Assembly: GCF_025353885.1 (NCBI RefSeq)
Contig: NZ_JANXNX010000082.1
Coordinates: 37,754-101,753, forward strand
DNA length: 64,000 nt
From: Sphingomonas sp.
GTDB lineage: Bacteria > Pseudomonadota > Alphaproteobacteria > Sphingomonadales > Sphingomonadaceae
Direction: 5' to 3'
The notes beneath the pieces are model-generated. The model was not told where the DNA came from, did no database searches, and worked only from the letters and a program-made list of their open reading frames with translations. Both the position numbers and the translations under genes were made by a program. Shown piece by piece: positions 8,410-16,497 of the stretch. Positions within the stretch are counted from its first letter, which is position 1, and every line of letters starts with the position of its first letter.

Positions 8410-9041
8410 GTGTTTTGGTCATCGAAACGGCGACGCGGGCATGTTCGGTCGCATTGCTGAAGGATGGCGCAGTCGTCGCCTCCTTCACTGAGAATGTCGG
8501 GCGCGGTCATGCCGAACGGCTGCTACCGCTGATCGCGGCGTTGCCGGGGGGAGGGCGCGCCGCGGCGATCCTGGTGGACTGCGGTCCGGGCAGCTTTACC
8601 GGTATTCGCGTCGGCGTCGCTGCGGCACGCGGACTTGGGTTAGGCTGGGGTGTGCCGGTGACCGGCTATTCATCGCTGGCATTGCTGGCGGCGGGGCATT
8701 TTGCCGACTGTCGCGGTTCCGACCTGTCGGTGACCGTCGCGATCAGCGCCGGACATGGCCAGTTGTTCGTTCAGTCATTCGAAGGAAATCCGGTCAGAAG
8801 CGTCACTCCGCTGCGTTCGATTACGCCAGGCGAGGCGGCGATTGTCGCCGGTTCGGTGATCGTCGGCGATGCCGCAAGGGCGATCGTTGACGATCGTGGT
8901 AGTGGAGAGGCGTTCGAGCGGACGCCCGATGCAGGCAATGCGCGATTGTTGCCGGTCGTGCTGGCGTCGTTGCCCCCCACCCCGATCTACGGTCGCGATG
9001 CTGATGCCAAACCCATGGTGCCGCGGGCCCCGGCGGGATGA
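8406..9041 (+). CDS. tsaB: tRNA threonylcarbamoyladenosine biosynthesis protein TsaB
   Basis: 211 residues from a GTG start. [16 protein letters not shown] and [19 protein letters not shown] are the signature segments of TsaB, an ASKHA-fold partner that forms a complex with TsaD and TsaE to make t6A37 in ANN-decoding tRNAs. The protein is cytosolic and catalytically degenerate in known systems. It overlaps the nitroreductase upstream and rimI downstream by four bases each. The tsaB-rimI pairing is widespread in bacteria, which strengthens the call. Confidence 0.93.
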   Translation: MSVLVIETATRACSVALLKDGAVVASFTENVGRGHAERLLPLIAALPGGGRAAAILVDCGPGSFTGIRVGVAAARGLGLGWGVPVTGYSSLALLAAGHFADCRGSDLSVTVAISAGHGQLFVQSFEGNPVRSVTPLRSITPGEAAIVAGSVIVGDAARAIVDDRGSGEAFERTPDAGNARLLPVVLASLPPTPIYGRDADAKPMVPRAPAG

Positions 9042-9499
9042 TCGATACCGCGTTCGTCGAGGGATCGGCCACGGATTTGCCCGAAGTGATGGCGGTCATG
9101 ACAGCCGCGTTCGATCCAGCTTTTGGTGAGGCATGGACGTCCAGCCAGTGCCTGGCGCTGATGACCATGCCCGGAACCCGCCTAGTCCTGGCGCGGTTTG
9201 ATCGGGTGCTTGGCTTTGCGCTTTCGCGGACCATCGTCGGCGAGTGTGAGTTGATGATGCTCGGCGTGGATCCGGCGGCGCAACGGCAAGGGTTGGGCAA
9301 GGGGTTGCTCAACACTGTAATAACGACGGCGATGAGGGAAAACGCGACCGCAGTATTTCTGGAGGTGCGTGCCGCAAACCCGGCAATTGCATTGTATAGC
9401 TATTCAGGATTTGAAAAAGTCGGCGTTCGCGCGCGCTATTATCGTGGTAGTGCGGGCCAGGTCTTCGACGCTGAAACGTATCGCCGGATGCTGCGTTAA
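9038..9499 (+). CDS. rimI: Ribosomal-protein-alanine N-acetyltransferase RimI-like GNAT
   Basis: 153 residues. The acetyl-CoA loop is AAQRQGLGKGLL, preceded by the beta-strand ELMMLGV and followed by FLEVRAANPAIALYSYSGF and ARYYRG, the standard GNAT order in RimI. RimI acetylates the N-terminus of ribosomal protein S18 in E. coli. The ATGA overlap with tsaB supports co-translation. The 102 bases after it are AT-rich and contain the likely mucR promoter and a possible leader peptide. Confidence 0.88.
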   Translation: MIDTAFVEGSATDLPEVMAVMTAAFDPAFGEAWTSSQCLALMTMPGTRLVLARFDRVLGFALSRTIVGECELMMLGVDPAAQRQGLGKGLLNTVITTAMRENATAVFLEVRAANPAIALYSYSGFEKVGVRARYYRGSAGQVFDAETYRRMLR

Positions 9500-9501
9500 A
9501 A

Positions 9502-9528
9502 TTGGACCTTTAACAAAACAAATATAAG
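9502..9528 (+). promoter_or_regulatory. Possible mucR promoter
   Basis: TTGGAC at 9502-9507 and TATAAG at 9523-9528, separated by 15 bases, lie in a markedly AT-rich stretch between rimI and mucR. The spacing is short of the usual 17, so this is a weak assignment. AT-rich DNA is also what MucR proteins bind, so autoregulation at this site is plausible. Confidence 0.35.
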
Positions 9529-9536
9529 TCTAGATC

Positions 9537-9605
9537 ATGAATATCGGTAAACGCCAAGAGTTAGCGCGTCGCGCGCAAAACCAGACGAAATGGAATATAA
9601 TATGA
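9537..9605 (+). CDS. Possible 22-codon leader peptide overlapping the mucR start
   Basis: An ATG at 9537 opens a 22-codon frame (MNIGKRQELARRAQNQTKWN then II) whose TGA stop at 9603-9605 overlaps the mucR ATG in an ATGA arrangement. The peptide is strongly basic. I see no clear Shine-Dalgarno site before it. The exact stop-start overlap is what would be expected of translational coupling, but it could be chance in a 100-base AT-rich gap. Confidence 0.35.
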   Translation: MNIGKRQELARRAQNQTKWNII

Positions 9606-10024
9606 GTGAAATGTCGGAACTGCAGGAAACGTTCATCACATTGACCGCCGACATCGTCGCGGCGCATGTGAGCAACAACAGCGTTTCGGTAAACGATCTG
9701 CCTGCGCTCATTGCCAATGTTCACGGCGCGCTGAGCAAATTGGATCAGCCTGCTGCTGCCCCGGTCGTCAAACAGGAACCTGCGGTTTCGATTCGCACGT
9801 CGATCAAGCCGGACTATGTTGTGTGCCTTGAGGATGGCAAGAAGTTGAAGATGCTCAAGCGCCACCTGATGACGCATTACCAAATGACGCCGGACCAGTA
9901 TCGCACCAAATGGGGCCTGCCTGCCGATTACCCCATGGTGGCGCCGAATTACGCCGAGCAGCGGCGCACGCTTGCCAAGAAAATCGGGCTCGGCACGAAG
10001 CGTCGTAAACCACCGGCTCGCTGA
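9602..10024 (+). CDS. mucR: MucR/Ros-family transcriptional regulator
   Basis: 140 residues from MSEMSELQE. The DNA-binding segment CLEDGKKLKMLKRHLMTHY has the Ros/MucR arrangement Cys-x2-Asp-x9-His-x3-His, in which Asp replaces the second Cys of a classical finger, followed by MTPDQYRTKWGLP and a basic C-terminus. The N-terminal third is helical and mediates oligomerisation in studied MucR proteins. In rhizobia and Brucella, MucR silences AT-rich promoters and controls exopolysaccharide and cell-cycle genes, so the polysaccharide locus 6 kb downstream is a candidate target (inference). An alternative in-frame ATG exists at 9590. Confidence 0.9.
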   Translation: MSEMSELQETFITLTADIVAAHVSNNSVSVNDLPALIANVHGALSKLDQPAAAPVVKQEPAVSIRTSIKPDYVVCLEDGKKLKMLKRHLMTHYQMTPDQYRTKWGLPADYPMVAPNYAEQRRTLAKKIGLGTKRRKPPAR

Positions 10025-10066
10025 ATTTTTTTGCGGTGACGTTGGCGTTGGGCTAGCGTCACCGCG

Positions 10067-10489
10067 ATGCAACGTAGAATCGATATTGAAGCGCTGTGCG
10101 CTGAAAAAGGACTTCGGATTACCGAACAGCGGCGGGTCATAGCACGCGTTCTGTCGGAGGCCGAGGATCATCCCGATGTGGAACTGCTCCATTCGCGCGC
10201 TGCGGCCATCGACAAGGGCATTTCGATTGCTACGGTTTATCGGACTGTACGACTTTTCGAAGAAGCCGGTATCCTTGAACGGCACGATTTCGGCGACGGA
10301 CGTTCGCGTTACGAGGCCGCTGCCGAAGCGCATCATGATCATCTGATCGACGTCGAAACCGGCAAGGTGATCGAATTTGTCGATCCCGAACTGGAAGCCC
10401 TGCAAAAGGTGATTGCCGAAAAACTGGGTTTCCGCCTGGTCGATCATCGGATGGAGCTTTACGGGGTCGCGCTTGATCGCAAGGCCTGA
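10067..10489 (+). CDS. fur: Fur-family metal-responsive repressor
   Basis: 140 residues. The winged-helix part contains LRITEQRRVIARVLSEA and ISIATVYRTVRLFEEAGIL. The metal-binding part has HHDHLIDVETGKVIEF. The Cys-x2-Cys structural zinc motif of E. coli Fur is replaced by DVETG, as in alphaproteobacterial Fur/Mur proteins, so the sensed metal could be iron or manganese. It binds DNA as a dimer and represses uptake genes. It lies 42 bases after mucR, and its end overlaps the probable plsC start. Confidence 0.9.
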   Translation: MQRRIDIEALCAEKGLRITEQRRVIARVLSEAEDHPDVELLHSRAAAIDKGISIATVYRTVRLFEEAGILERHDFGDGRSRYEAAAEAHHDHLIDVETGKVIEFVDPELEALQKVIAEKLGFRLVDHRMELYGVALDRKA

Positions 10490-11240
10490 CCGGGCCGGGA
10501 CCGCCCGTCTGGCGCTCCGACTTGCAATGCTCGCGATTGCCTTGGGTGTGGCGCTGCCGTTGCACCTTGCGGTCCGCTTTCTTCGGCTGCCATCCACCGT
10601 GCCGCGGCTTTTCCTGGCACGCGTTGCGCGGATTTGCGGTGCGGTCGTGTCGGTTCATGGCAAAGCGCTGACCAAAGATGTTTTCTTCATATCAAACCAC
10701 ATCAGCTGGCTCGATATCCCGGTTTTGGCCGGGCAGACCGGTGCGGCGTTCATTGCGCAGGCGCCGATGGCGGACTGGCCGCTGATTGGATGGCTCGCAA
10801 AGTTGAACCGGACCGTCTTCGTATCGCGGACTGACCGGCTAACCGTGAGCCAGCAGATCGCGACGCTGCGCGATGCGCTCGATCATCGGCAGCCGGTCGT
10901 TTTGTTTCCGGAAGGGACGACAACCGATGGTCAGAGCCTGTTGCCCTTCAAGCCGTCCCTGTTCGAAGTGGTTATGCGCCCATCACGAAAGCTGTTGGTG
11001 CAGCCGGTGTTGCTGAACTATGGGTCGGCGGCGACCGATATTGCCTGGATTGGCGAGGAAGGGGCGGGCGAGAATGCCGTTCGATTGCTGCGGAGGCGGG
11101 GCAAGTTTCCGGTCCGCGTCGAATTGCTCGATCCGGTTGACCCGAACGCCTTTCCCGATCGCAAGGCACTGACCGCCGAAATACGAAAACGCATGACCAA
11201 GGCGCTCTCCGCTTCCTTGGGCGGCGTTGCGATTGTATAG
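10473..11240 (+). CDS. plsC: 1-acyl-sn-glycerol-3-phosphate acyltransferase (PlsC family)
   Basis: About 255 residues. A hydrophobic anchor ([20 protein letters not shown]) precedes the catalytic motif SNHISWLD (His-x4-Asp) and the lysophosphatidate-binding motif FPEGTTTDG. It transfers a second acyl chain to make phosphatidic acid at the inner membrane. The start is uncertain: TTG at 10473 overlaps the end of fur by 17 bases and gives a short lead before the membrane segment, while the frame remains open further upstream inside fur. Some PlsC homologues acylate other lysolipids. Confidence 0.85.
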   Translation: MIARPDRAGTARLALRLAMLAIALGVALPLHLAVRFLRLPSTVPRLFLARVARICGAVVSVHGKALTKDVFFISNHISWLDIPVLAGQTGAAFIAQAPMADWPLIGWLAKLNRTVFVSRTDRLTVSQQIATLRDALDHRQPVVLFPEGTTTDGQSLLPFKPSLFEVVMRPSRKLLVQPVLLNYGSAATDIAWIGEEGAGENAVRLLRRRGKFPVRVELLDPVDPNAFPDRKALTAEIRKRMTKALSASLGGVAIV

Positions 11241-11250
11241 CCGCCCAATC

Positions 11251-12573
11251 TTGACTCGCCCGCACCCCAAATCATTCCATATCAAGTCGTTCGGCTGCCA
11301 GATGAATGTCTATGACGGCGACCGCATGGGCGAGTTGCTGACGAGCGAAGGCATGGTCGCGGTCGGGTCCGACGATGCCGACCTCGTCGTGCTGAATACC
11401 TGTCACATTCGCGAGCGGGCGGTGCACCGCGTGTATTCGGAAATCGGCACGCTGAAGCGCGAAGATGGCACGCGGCCGATGATCGCGGTCGCGGGTTGTG
11501 TCGCGCAGGCCGAGGGGGCTGAGGTCGCCAAACGGGCGCGCGACGTCGATGTCGTGGTCGGACCGCAGGCGTATCACCGGTTGCCCGAACTGGTGGCGGC
11601 GGCGCGCGGCGGCAAGGCGGTGATCGATACAGAAATGCCCGCGCTGTCGAAATTCGGTGCACTGCCGGCGCGGACGAAGGGTCAGCGGACATCGGCGTTC
11701 CTGACGGTTCAGGAAGGGTGCGACAAGTTCTGCACCTATTGCGTCGTGCCATACACGCGCGGGGCCGAAGTCTCGCGCTCGTTCGATGCGATCATGGATG
11801 AAGCACGGGCGCTGATCGATGGTGGAGCGCGCGAAATCACGTTGCTCGGGCAGAATGTGAATGCCTGGGGGCACGATGGCGTCGGTCTGGATGGGCTGGC
11901 AATCGCGCTCGACAAACTGCCCGGGCTCTCGCGCATCCGCTATATGACGAGCCATCCGAACGACATGACGCAGGGGCTGATCGATGCGCACCGCGACGTC
12001 GAAAAACTGATGCCGTTCCTGCATCTGCCGGTGCAGTCGGGTAGCGACCGAATCCTGAAAGCAATGAACCGCAGTCATTCGCACGACAGTTATCTGCGGC
12101 TGCTGGACCGGGTCCGGATCGCCCGGCCCGACATCGCGCTGTCGGGTGATTTCATTGTCGGTTTCCCCGGGGAGACCGATGCGGATTTCGAAGACACGCT
12201 GACACTTGTGGCCGAGGTCGGCTATGCGCAGGCGTTCAGCTTTACTTATTCGCCGCGGCCCGGAACGCCCGCCGCGACGATGGGTGCGCAGATCCCGAAA
12301 GCAGTGATGGACGAACGGCTCCAGCGGTTGCAGGCTGTCATCAACGAGCAACAACACGCGTTCAACATTGCTTCCATCGGCACCCGGACAACCATCTTGA
12401 TCGAACGGGCGGGCAAGCTGCCGGGGCAGATGTTGGGTAAATCGCCCTGGCTGCAGTCGGTTCATGTCGTTCATCCCGAACTGACCGCTGGCGATTTGAT
12501 AGAGGTCGACATTGTAGCGGCCGGCCCTAATTCTGTTACCGGAACTTCACCCGACACAAGAAAGGCGGCCTGA
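11251..12573 (+). CDS. miaB: tRNA-2-methylthio-N6-dimethylallyladenosine synthase MiaB
   Basis: About 440 residues. The N-terminal UPF0004 domain supplies three cluster cysteines ([21 protein letters not shown]). The radical-SAM motif is [16 protein letters not shown] (Cys-x3-Cys-x2-Cys), and a TRAM domain lies at the C-terminus (about 370-435). MiaB adds a methylthio group to ms2i6A37 of tRNA using two [4Fe-4S] clusters. No ATG is near the start: TTG at 11251 or TTG at 11227 (inside the end of plsC) are the options. It is followed without a gap by phoH, in the order miaB-phoH-ybeY-corC common in proteobacteria. Confidence 0.95.
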   Translation: MTRPHPKSFHIKSFGCQMNVYDGDRMGELLTSEGMVAVGSDDADLVVLNTCHIRERAVHRVYSEIGTLKREDGTRPMIAVAGCVAQAEGAEVAKRARDVDVVVGPQAYHRLPELVAAARGGKAVIDTEMPALSKFGALPARTKGQRTSAFLTVQEGCDKFCTYCVVPYTRGAEVSRSFDAIMDEARALIDGGAREITLLGQNVNAWGHDGVGLDGLAIALDKLPGLSRIRYMTSHPNDMTQGLIDAHRDVEKLMPFLHLPVQSGSDRILKAMNRSHSHDSYLRLLDRVRIARPDIALSGDFIVGFPGETDADFEDTLTLVAEVGYAQAFSFTYSPRPGTPAATMGAQIPKAVMDERLQRLQAVINEQQHAFNIASIGTRTTILIERAGKLPGQMLGKSPWLQSVHVVHPELTAGDLIEVDIVAAGPNSVTGTSPDTRKAA

Positions 12574-13569
12574 ATGTCGCGTAAGCCCGTTCCCGCAAAA
12601 GCTGGAGACCGTTCGCGACTGGAAGTGATGTTCGATAAACCGCAACTGCTGGGGCGGGTGTTCGGGGAATATGACCAGAACCTGGTCGCGATCGAGAACA
12701 AGCTGGGCGTTTATATCGCGGCACGGGGCAATAAATTACAGATCGAGGGCGAGGCATCGGCCATCGCGCGCGCTCGTGATGTGCTGACCGGTCTGTATAA
12801 CCGGATCGTGCAGGGGCAGGACATCGACAGCGGCGCGGTCGAGGCGGTGATTGCCATGTCGTCCGAACCGACGCTGGACGGCATCATCCGCCACGACGTA
12901 TCCGAATCGCCGACGGTGATGATCCGCACGCGCAAGAAAACCATCGTGCCGCGCTCGGCGATGCAGATCCGCTACATGGAAGCGCTGGTCAAGCACGACA
13001 TCATCTTTGCCCTGGGGCCAGCCGGTACGGGCAAGACCTACCTCGCCGTCGCGCAGGCGGTGTCGCAGTTGATCACCGGTTCGGTCGACCGGCTGATCCT
13101 GTCGCGGCCGGCGGTCGAAGCGGGTGAGCGTTTGGGATTCCTGCCCGGCGACATGAAGGAAAAGGTCGATCCCTACCTGCGCCCGTTGTACGATGCGCTA
13201 TACGATTGCCTGCCCGCCGAACAGGTCGAGCGGCGGATTGCCAGTGGCGAGATCGAGATCGCGCCGATCGCGTTCATGCGCGGGCGGACGCTGGCGGGAT
13301 CGTTCATCATCCTGGACGAGGCGCAGAACACGACGCCGTCGCAGATGAAGATGTTCCTGACCCGCTTTGGCGAGAACAGCCGGATGGTGGTCTGCGGCGA
13401 TCCCAAGCAGATCGATCTGCCCGACATCACCAAGTCCGGCCTCGCCGATGCCGTCGCCAAGCTGGAGGGGGTCGAGGGCATCGCGACGGTGCGTTTCGGC
13501 GTTGCCGATGTGGTCCGGCATCCGATCGTCGGCCGGATTGTCCAGGCCTATGAAGGTCCGGACGCCTAG
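12574..13569 (+). CDS. phoH: PhoH-family ATPase
   Basis: 331 residues. A KH-like N-terminal region (about 30-110) precedes the ATPase core with Walker A GPAGTGKTYLAVA and Walker B SFIILDEAQNTTPSQMKMF, plus SRPAVEAGERLGFLPGD. This is the YbeZ-type PhoH that works with YbeY in rRNA processing. The ATG directly abuts the miaB stop, and the ybeY start follows within four bases, so the three are translated from one message. Confidence 0.94.
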   Translation: MSRKPVPAKAGDRSRLEVMFDKPQLLGRVFGEYDQNLVAIENKLGVYIAARGNKLQIEGEASAIARARDVLTGLYNRIVQGQDIDSGAVEAVIAMSSEPTLDGIIRHDVSESPTVMIRTRKKTIVPRSAMQIRYMEALVKHDIIFALGPAGTGKTYLAVAQAVSQLITGSVDRLILSRPAVEAGERLGFLPGDMKEKVDPYLRPLYDALYDCLPAEQVERRIASGEIEIAPIAFMRGRTLAGSFIILDEAQNTTPSQMKMFLTRFGENSRMVVCGDPKQIDLPDITKSGLADAVAKLEGVEGIATVRFGVADVVRHPIVGRIVQAYEGPDA

Positions 13570-13572
13570 GCG

Positions 13573-14076
13573 ATGATGTTGGTAGAGCATCTTGTTGAGC
13601 CCCCCTGGCCCGATCATGACTGGCAGACGCTGGGCGAGCGCGCCGTTGCGGCAGCGCTGGCCGCCAGCCCGCAGGCCGACCTAGCCAAGACGTCGGCGAC
13701 GGTGGAAATCTCGGTACGGCTGACGTCCGATGACGCGGTGCACACCCTCAACCGGCAGTATCGCCAGCAGGACAAGCCGACCAACGTCCTGTCATTCCCG
13801 ATGGTGCAACCCGACCTGATCGAGACGCTGGGCAATACCGACGATGGGGAGATATTGCTGGGCGACATCGTCCTGGCCCATGATGTCTGCGCGCGCGAGG
13901 CGGCGGCGCGCGGGGTTGCGCTGGCGGACCACGCAACGCATCTGATTGTGCATGGCGTCCTGCATTTGCTAGGCCATGACCATATGGGCGATGCGCAGGC
14001 AGAGGCCATGGAAACGATCGAGCAGGCCGCGATGGCTGCGCTCGGGCTGCACGACCCTTATCCGATCGAGGACTGA
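13573..14076 (+). CDS. ybeY: Endoribonuclease YbeY
   Basis: 167 residues. The C-terminal zinc motif HGVLHLLGHDH (His-x3-His-x5-His) and the mid-protein NVLSFPM and LLGDIVLAHDVCAREA segments are diagnostic. YbeY is a single-strand RNase needed for 16S rRNA 3-prime maturation and ribosome quality control. It sits between phoH and corC, its usual partners. Confidence 0.95.
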   Translation: MMLVEHLVEPPWPDHDWQTLGERAVAAALAASPQADLAKTSATVEISVRLTSDDAVHTLNRQYRQQDKPTNVLSFPMVQPDLIETLGNTDDGEILLGDIVLAHDVCAREAAARGVALADHATHLIVHGVLHLLGHDHMGDAQAEAMETIEQAAMAALGLHDPYPIED

Positions 14077-14085
14077 CAACCCGCA

Positions 14086-15000
14086 ATGAAAGAAGGTGAT
14101 AGTAGAACCGTCCGACCGCCCGAAAACGGTCGCTTTTTCAGCGGGTTGCGGGCAATGCTGTTCGGCGAGCATGCGGAGCCGACTCTGCGTGACCAGATCG
14201 AGGAAGCGATCGCCGACCATGAGGACGATCCCGAGCCGACCTCGGCGGGGGATTTGTCGCCGGTCGAGCGCCAGATGGTCCGTAACCTGCTCCACTTCGG
14301 TGAGCGCACCGTGGACGATGTCGCCGTCCCGCGATCCGACATCATCGCCATCCCCGACACGACCAATTTCGCCGAACTGGTCGCTTGTTTTGCCGACGCC
14401 GGTCACAGCCGCCTGCCGGTCTATCGCGCCAGCCTGGACAGCATCATCGGCATGATTCATATCAAGGACGTCTTTGCGATCCTGGCGCACGAGGGGCCGC
14501 GCCCTGACACGATCGCCGACCTGATCCGTCAGCCGCTGTATGTCCCGCAGTCGATGGGCGTGCTCGACATGCTTGCCGAAATGCGGTTGCAACGCGTCCA
14601 TCTGGCCATCGTCATCGACGAATATTCGGGAACCGAGGGACTGGTGACGATCGAGGATCTGGTCGAGGAGATCGTCGGCGATATCGAGGATGAGCATGAC
14701 GACGCCCCCGAGGCATTGATCGTCGCGCTGGACGATGGCCTGTGGGAGGCCGACGCCCGCGCCGAGCTGGAGGATATCGCCGCCGCCATCGACCCCCGAT
14801 TGGGAGAAGTCGACGGCGATGTCGATACCATCGGCGGCTTGGCGTTCGTACTGGCGGGGCATGTTCCCCAACCGGGCGAATGCCTGACCCACGCCAGCGG
14901 CTGGCGCATCGAAATCACCGAGGGCGATACCCGCCGCGCGACCCGCGTGCGCCTGCATCCGCCGGTGATCGGTGATGACGACGCGCCCACTGGCAAGTAG
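14086..15000 (+). CDS. corC: CorC/HlyC-family CBS-domain protein
   Basis: 304 residues. Two CBS domains span about 75-195 (VAVPRSDIIAIPDTTN, SRLPVYRASLDSIIGMIHIKD, VIDEYSGTEGLVTIEDLVEE), followed by a CorC_HlyC FAD-type domain at about 210-295. No membrane span is present, so it is the soluble CorC type linked to Mg/Co efflux and adenosine-nucleotide sensing. In many proteobacteria lnt follows corC; here a sorbosone-dehydrogenase-like gene does. Confidence 0.92.
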   Translation: MKEGDSRTVRPPENGRFFSGLRAMLFGEHAEPTLRDQIEEAIADHEDDPEPTSAGDLSPVERQMVRNLLHFGERTVDDVAVPRSDIIAIPDTTNFAELVACFADAGHSRLPVYRASLDSIIGMIHIKDVFAILAHEGPRPDTIADLIRQPLYVPQSMGVLDMLAEMRLQRVHLAIVIDEYSGTEGLVTIEDLVEEIVGDIEDEHDDAPEALIVALDDGLWEADARAELEDIAAAIDPRLGEVDGDVDTIGGLAFVLAGHVPQPGECLTHASGWRIEITEGDTRRATRVRLHPPVIGDDDAPTGK

Positions 15001-15026
15001 TGCTGCCAGTCACCATAAAGAGGGGT

Positions 15027-16340
15027 ATGACAATTCGCCGCCGCATCCTGATCATTATCGTCGTCCTGATCGCCATCATCGCCGGCGTGATCTTTTACCT
15101 CACGCGCGGCGACACCGCCCAATTGAGTGCGGATGCGGTGTCCGGCACCCGGCCACGGATCACCAGTCCGCGGGTTCAGCAATTCCCGACCATCGATGTC
15201 GCCGATGTGGTCGGATGGCAGGGCGCGGCAAAGCCCGTCGCTGCGGCGGGATTGTCGGTCAATGCGTTTGCGGCCGATCTGGACCACCCACGCTGGCTTT
15301 ACCAACTCCCCAACGGCGACGTGCTGGTTGCGGAGACGAATTCACCGAAGCGGCCGACCGGCGGGATATCCGATTTCGTCATGAAGACGCTGATGTCGAA
15401 GGTTGGCGCAGGGGGGCCGTCGGCCAATCGCATCACCCTGTTGCGTGATACCGACGGTGATGGCGTCGCAGACTTTCGTTCGGTGTTCCTGACCGGCCTG
15501 GAGTCACCGTTCGGCATGGCTCTGGTGGGTGACCGGTTGTTTGTCGGCAATCACAATGCGCTGGTCGCCTTTCCCTATAAACCCGGAGACACAAGGATCA
15601 CCGCGCCTGCGCAGAAGATCGTGGCGTTGCCCGGTGGCGGGAATCACTGGGCCAAGAATGTGGTGGCCGACCCGACCGGCAACCTGCTGTATATCGGGGT
15701 CGGATCGTCGACCAACATCGCGGACAACGGGATGGACGCGGAAAAAAACCGTGCAAACATCCTCGAGTATAATTTGCAGACGCACAAGATCCGCATCTAT
15801 GCCGCCGGGCTTCGCAATCCGGTCGGCATGGCATGGGAACCGAAATCGCAACAGCTTTGGACGGTGGTCAACGAACGCGACATGCTGGGTTCCGACCTTG
15901 CGCCCGATTATCTGACATTGGTCGAACTCGGTGCCTTTTATGGCTGGCCGTACAGTTATTGGGGCGGATACGAGGACCCGCGCGTCGAGGCGCGTCCCGA
16001 ACTGCTGCAATATACCCGCCGCCCCGACTATGCTCTGGGGCCGCATACGGCGTCGCTGGGTCTGGCGTTCGGGTCGCTCGGCACTTTCACCGACGGCGCG
16101 TTCATCGGCCAGCACGGATCGTGGAATCGCAAGCCGGTTTCAGGATATAAGGTGACGTTTGTCCCCTTTGGGCCTCGCGGGTTTCCGCAGGGCAAGATGC
16201 AGGACGTGCTGACCGGCTTTCTCGACAAGGACGGCAAGGCGCAGGGCCGACCGGTCGGCGTGATCGTCGACAAGGCTGGCAGCCTGCTGGTGGCAGACGA
16301 TGTCGGCAACCGGATCTGGCGGGTCTCATTGGGTCGGTGA
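15027..16340 (+). CDS. Sorbosone dehydrogenase-like PQQ-type beta-propeller protein
   Basis: 437 residues. A membrane anchor or uncleaved signal (RRRILIIIVVLIAIIAGVIF, about 3-26) leads into a six-bladed propeller of the L-sorbosone/soluble glucose dehydrogenase type. Segments supporting this are GGGNHWAKNVVADPTGNLLY, GVGSSTNIADNG, AAGLRNPVGMAWEP and HGSWNRKPVSGYKV. Characterised relatives oxidise sugars using PQQ in the periplasm; the substrate here is unknown. The ATG at 15027 is preceded by AAAGAGGGG and was chosen over the frame opening inside corC. The gene is followed by an inverted repeat. Confidence 0.82.
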   Translation: MTIRRRILIIIVVLIAIIAGVIFYLTRGDTAQLSADAVSGTRPRITSPRVQQFPTIDVADVVGWQGAAKPVAAAGLSVNAFAADLDHPRWLYQLPNGDVLVAETNSPKRPTGGISDFVMKTLMSKVGAGGPSANRITLLRDTDGDGVADFRSVFLTGLESPFGMALVGDRLFVGNHNALVAFPYKPGDTRITAPAQKIVALPGGGNHWAKNVVADPTGNLLYIGVGSSTNIADNGMDAEKNRANILEYNLQTHKIRIYAAGLRNPVGMAWEPKSQQLWTVVNERDMLGSDLAPDYLTLVELGAFYGWPYSYWGGYEDPRVEARPELLQYTRRPDYALGPHTASLGLAFGSLGTFTDGAFIGQHGSWNRKPVSGYKVTFVPFGPRGFPQGKMQDVLTGFLDKDGKAQGRPVGVIVDKAGSLLVADDVGNRIWRVSLGR

Positions 16341-16389
16341 GGGGTGGGGCGAGGCGCTTGAGTGCCCTACACCGCCAATTCCGTCAGTC

Positions 16390-16484
16390 CGGCGCAGGCC
16401 GGGGCTTATACGGGCTTCCGAAAGATGCGCACGCGTTCCGGTCCGTACCCGATCCGACAGCCGTATAGGCCCCGGCTTGCGCCG
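16390..16484. repeat. Intergenic inverted repeat, REP-like
   Basis: Two arms of about 24 bases (16390-16414 and 16461-16484) are near-perfect inverted copies (core GCCCCGGC), separated by about 46 bases. The element fills most of the gap between two convergent genes. GC-rich palindromes of this kind recur between genes in sphingomonads in my recollection. It may act as a bidirectional terminator, but no T-tract follows. Confidence 0.6.
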
Positions 16485-16497
16485 GGGTGACGAGGGT

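Noticed and set aside
11272..12474. Long minus-strand open frame of 400 codons antisense to miaB (and similar long antisense frames over hppD, rmlB, lptC and corC)
   Set aside because: These are GC-rich shadow frames: composition is Arg/Ala/Pro-rich, no family match, and the opposite strand encodes a certain gene.
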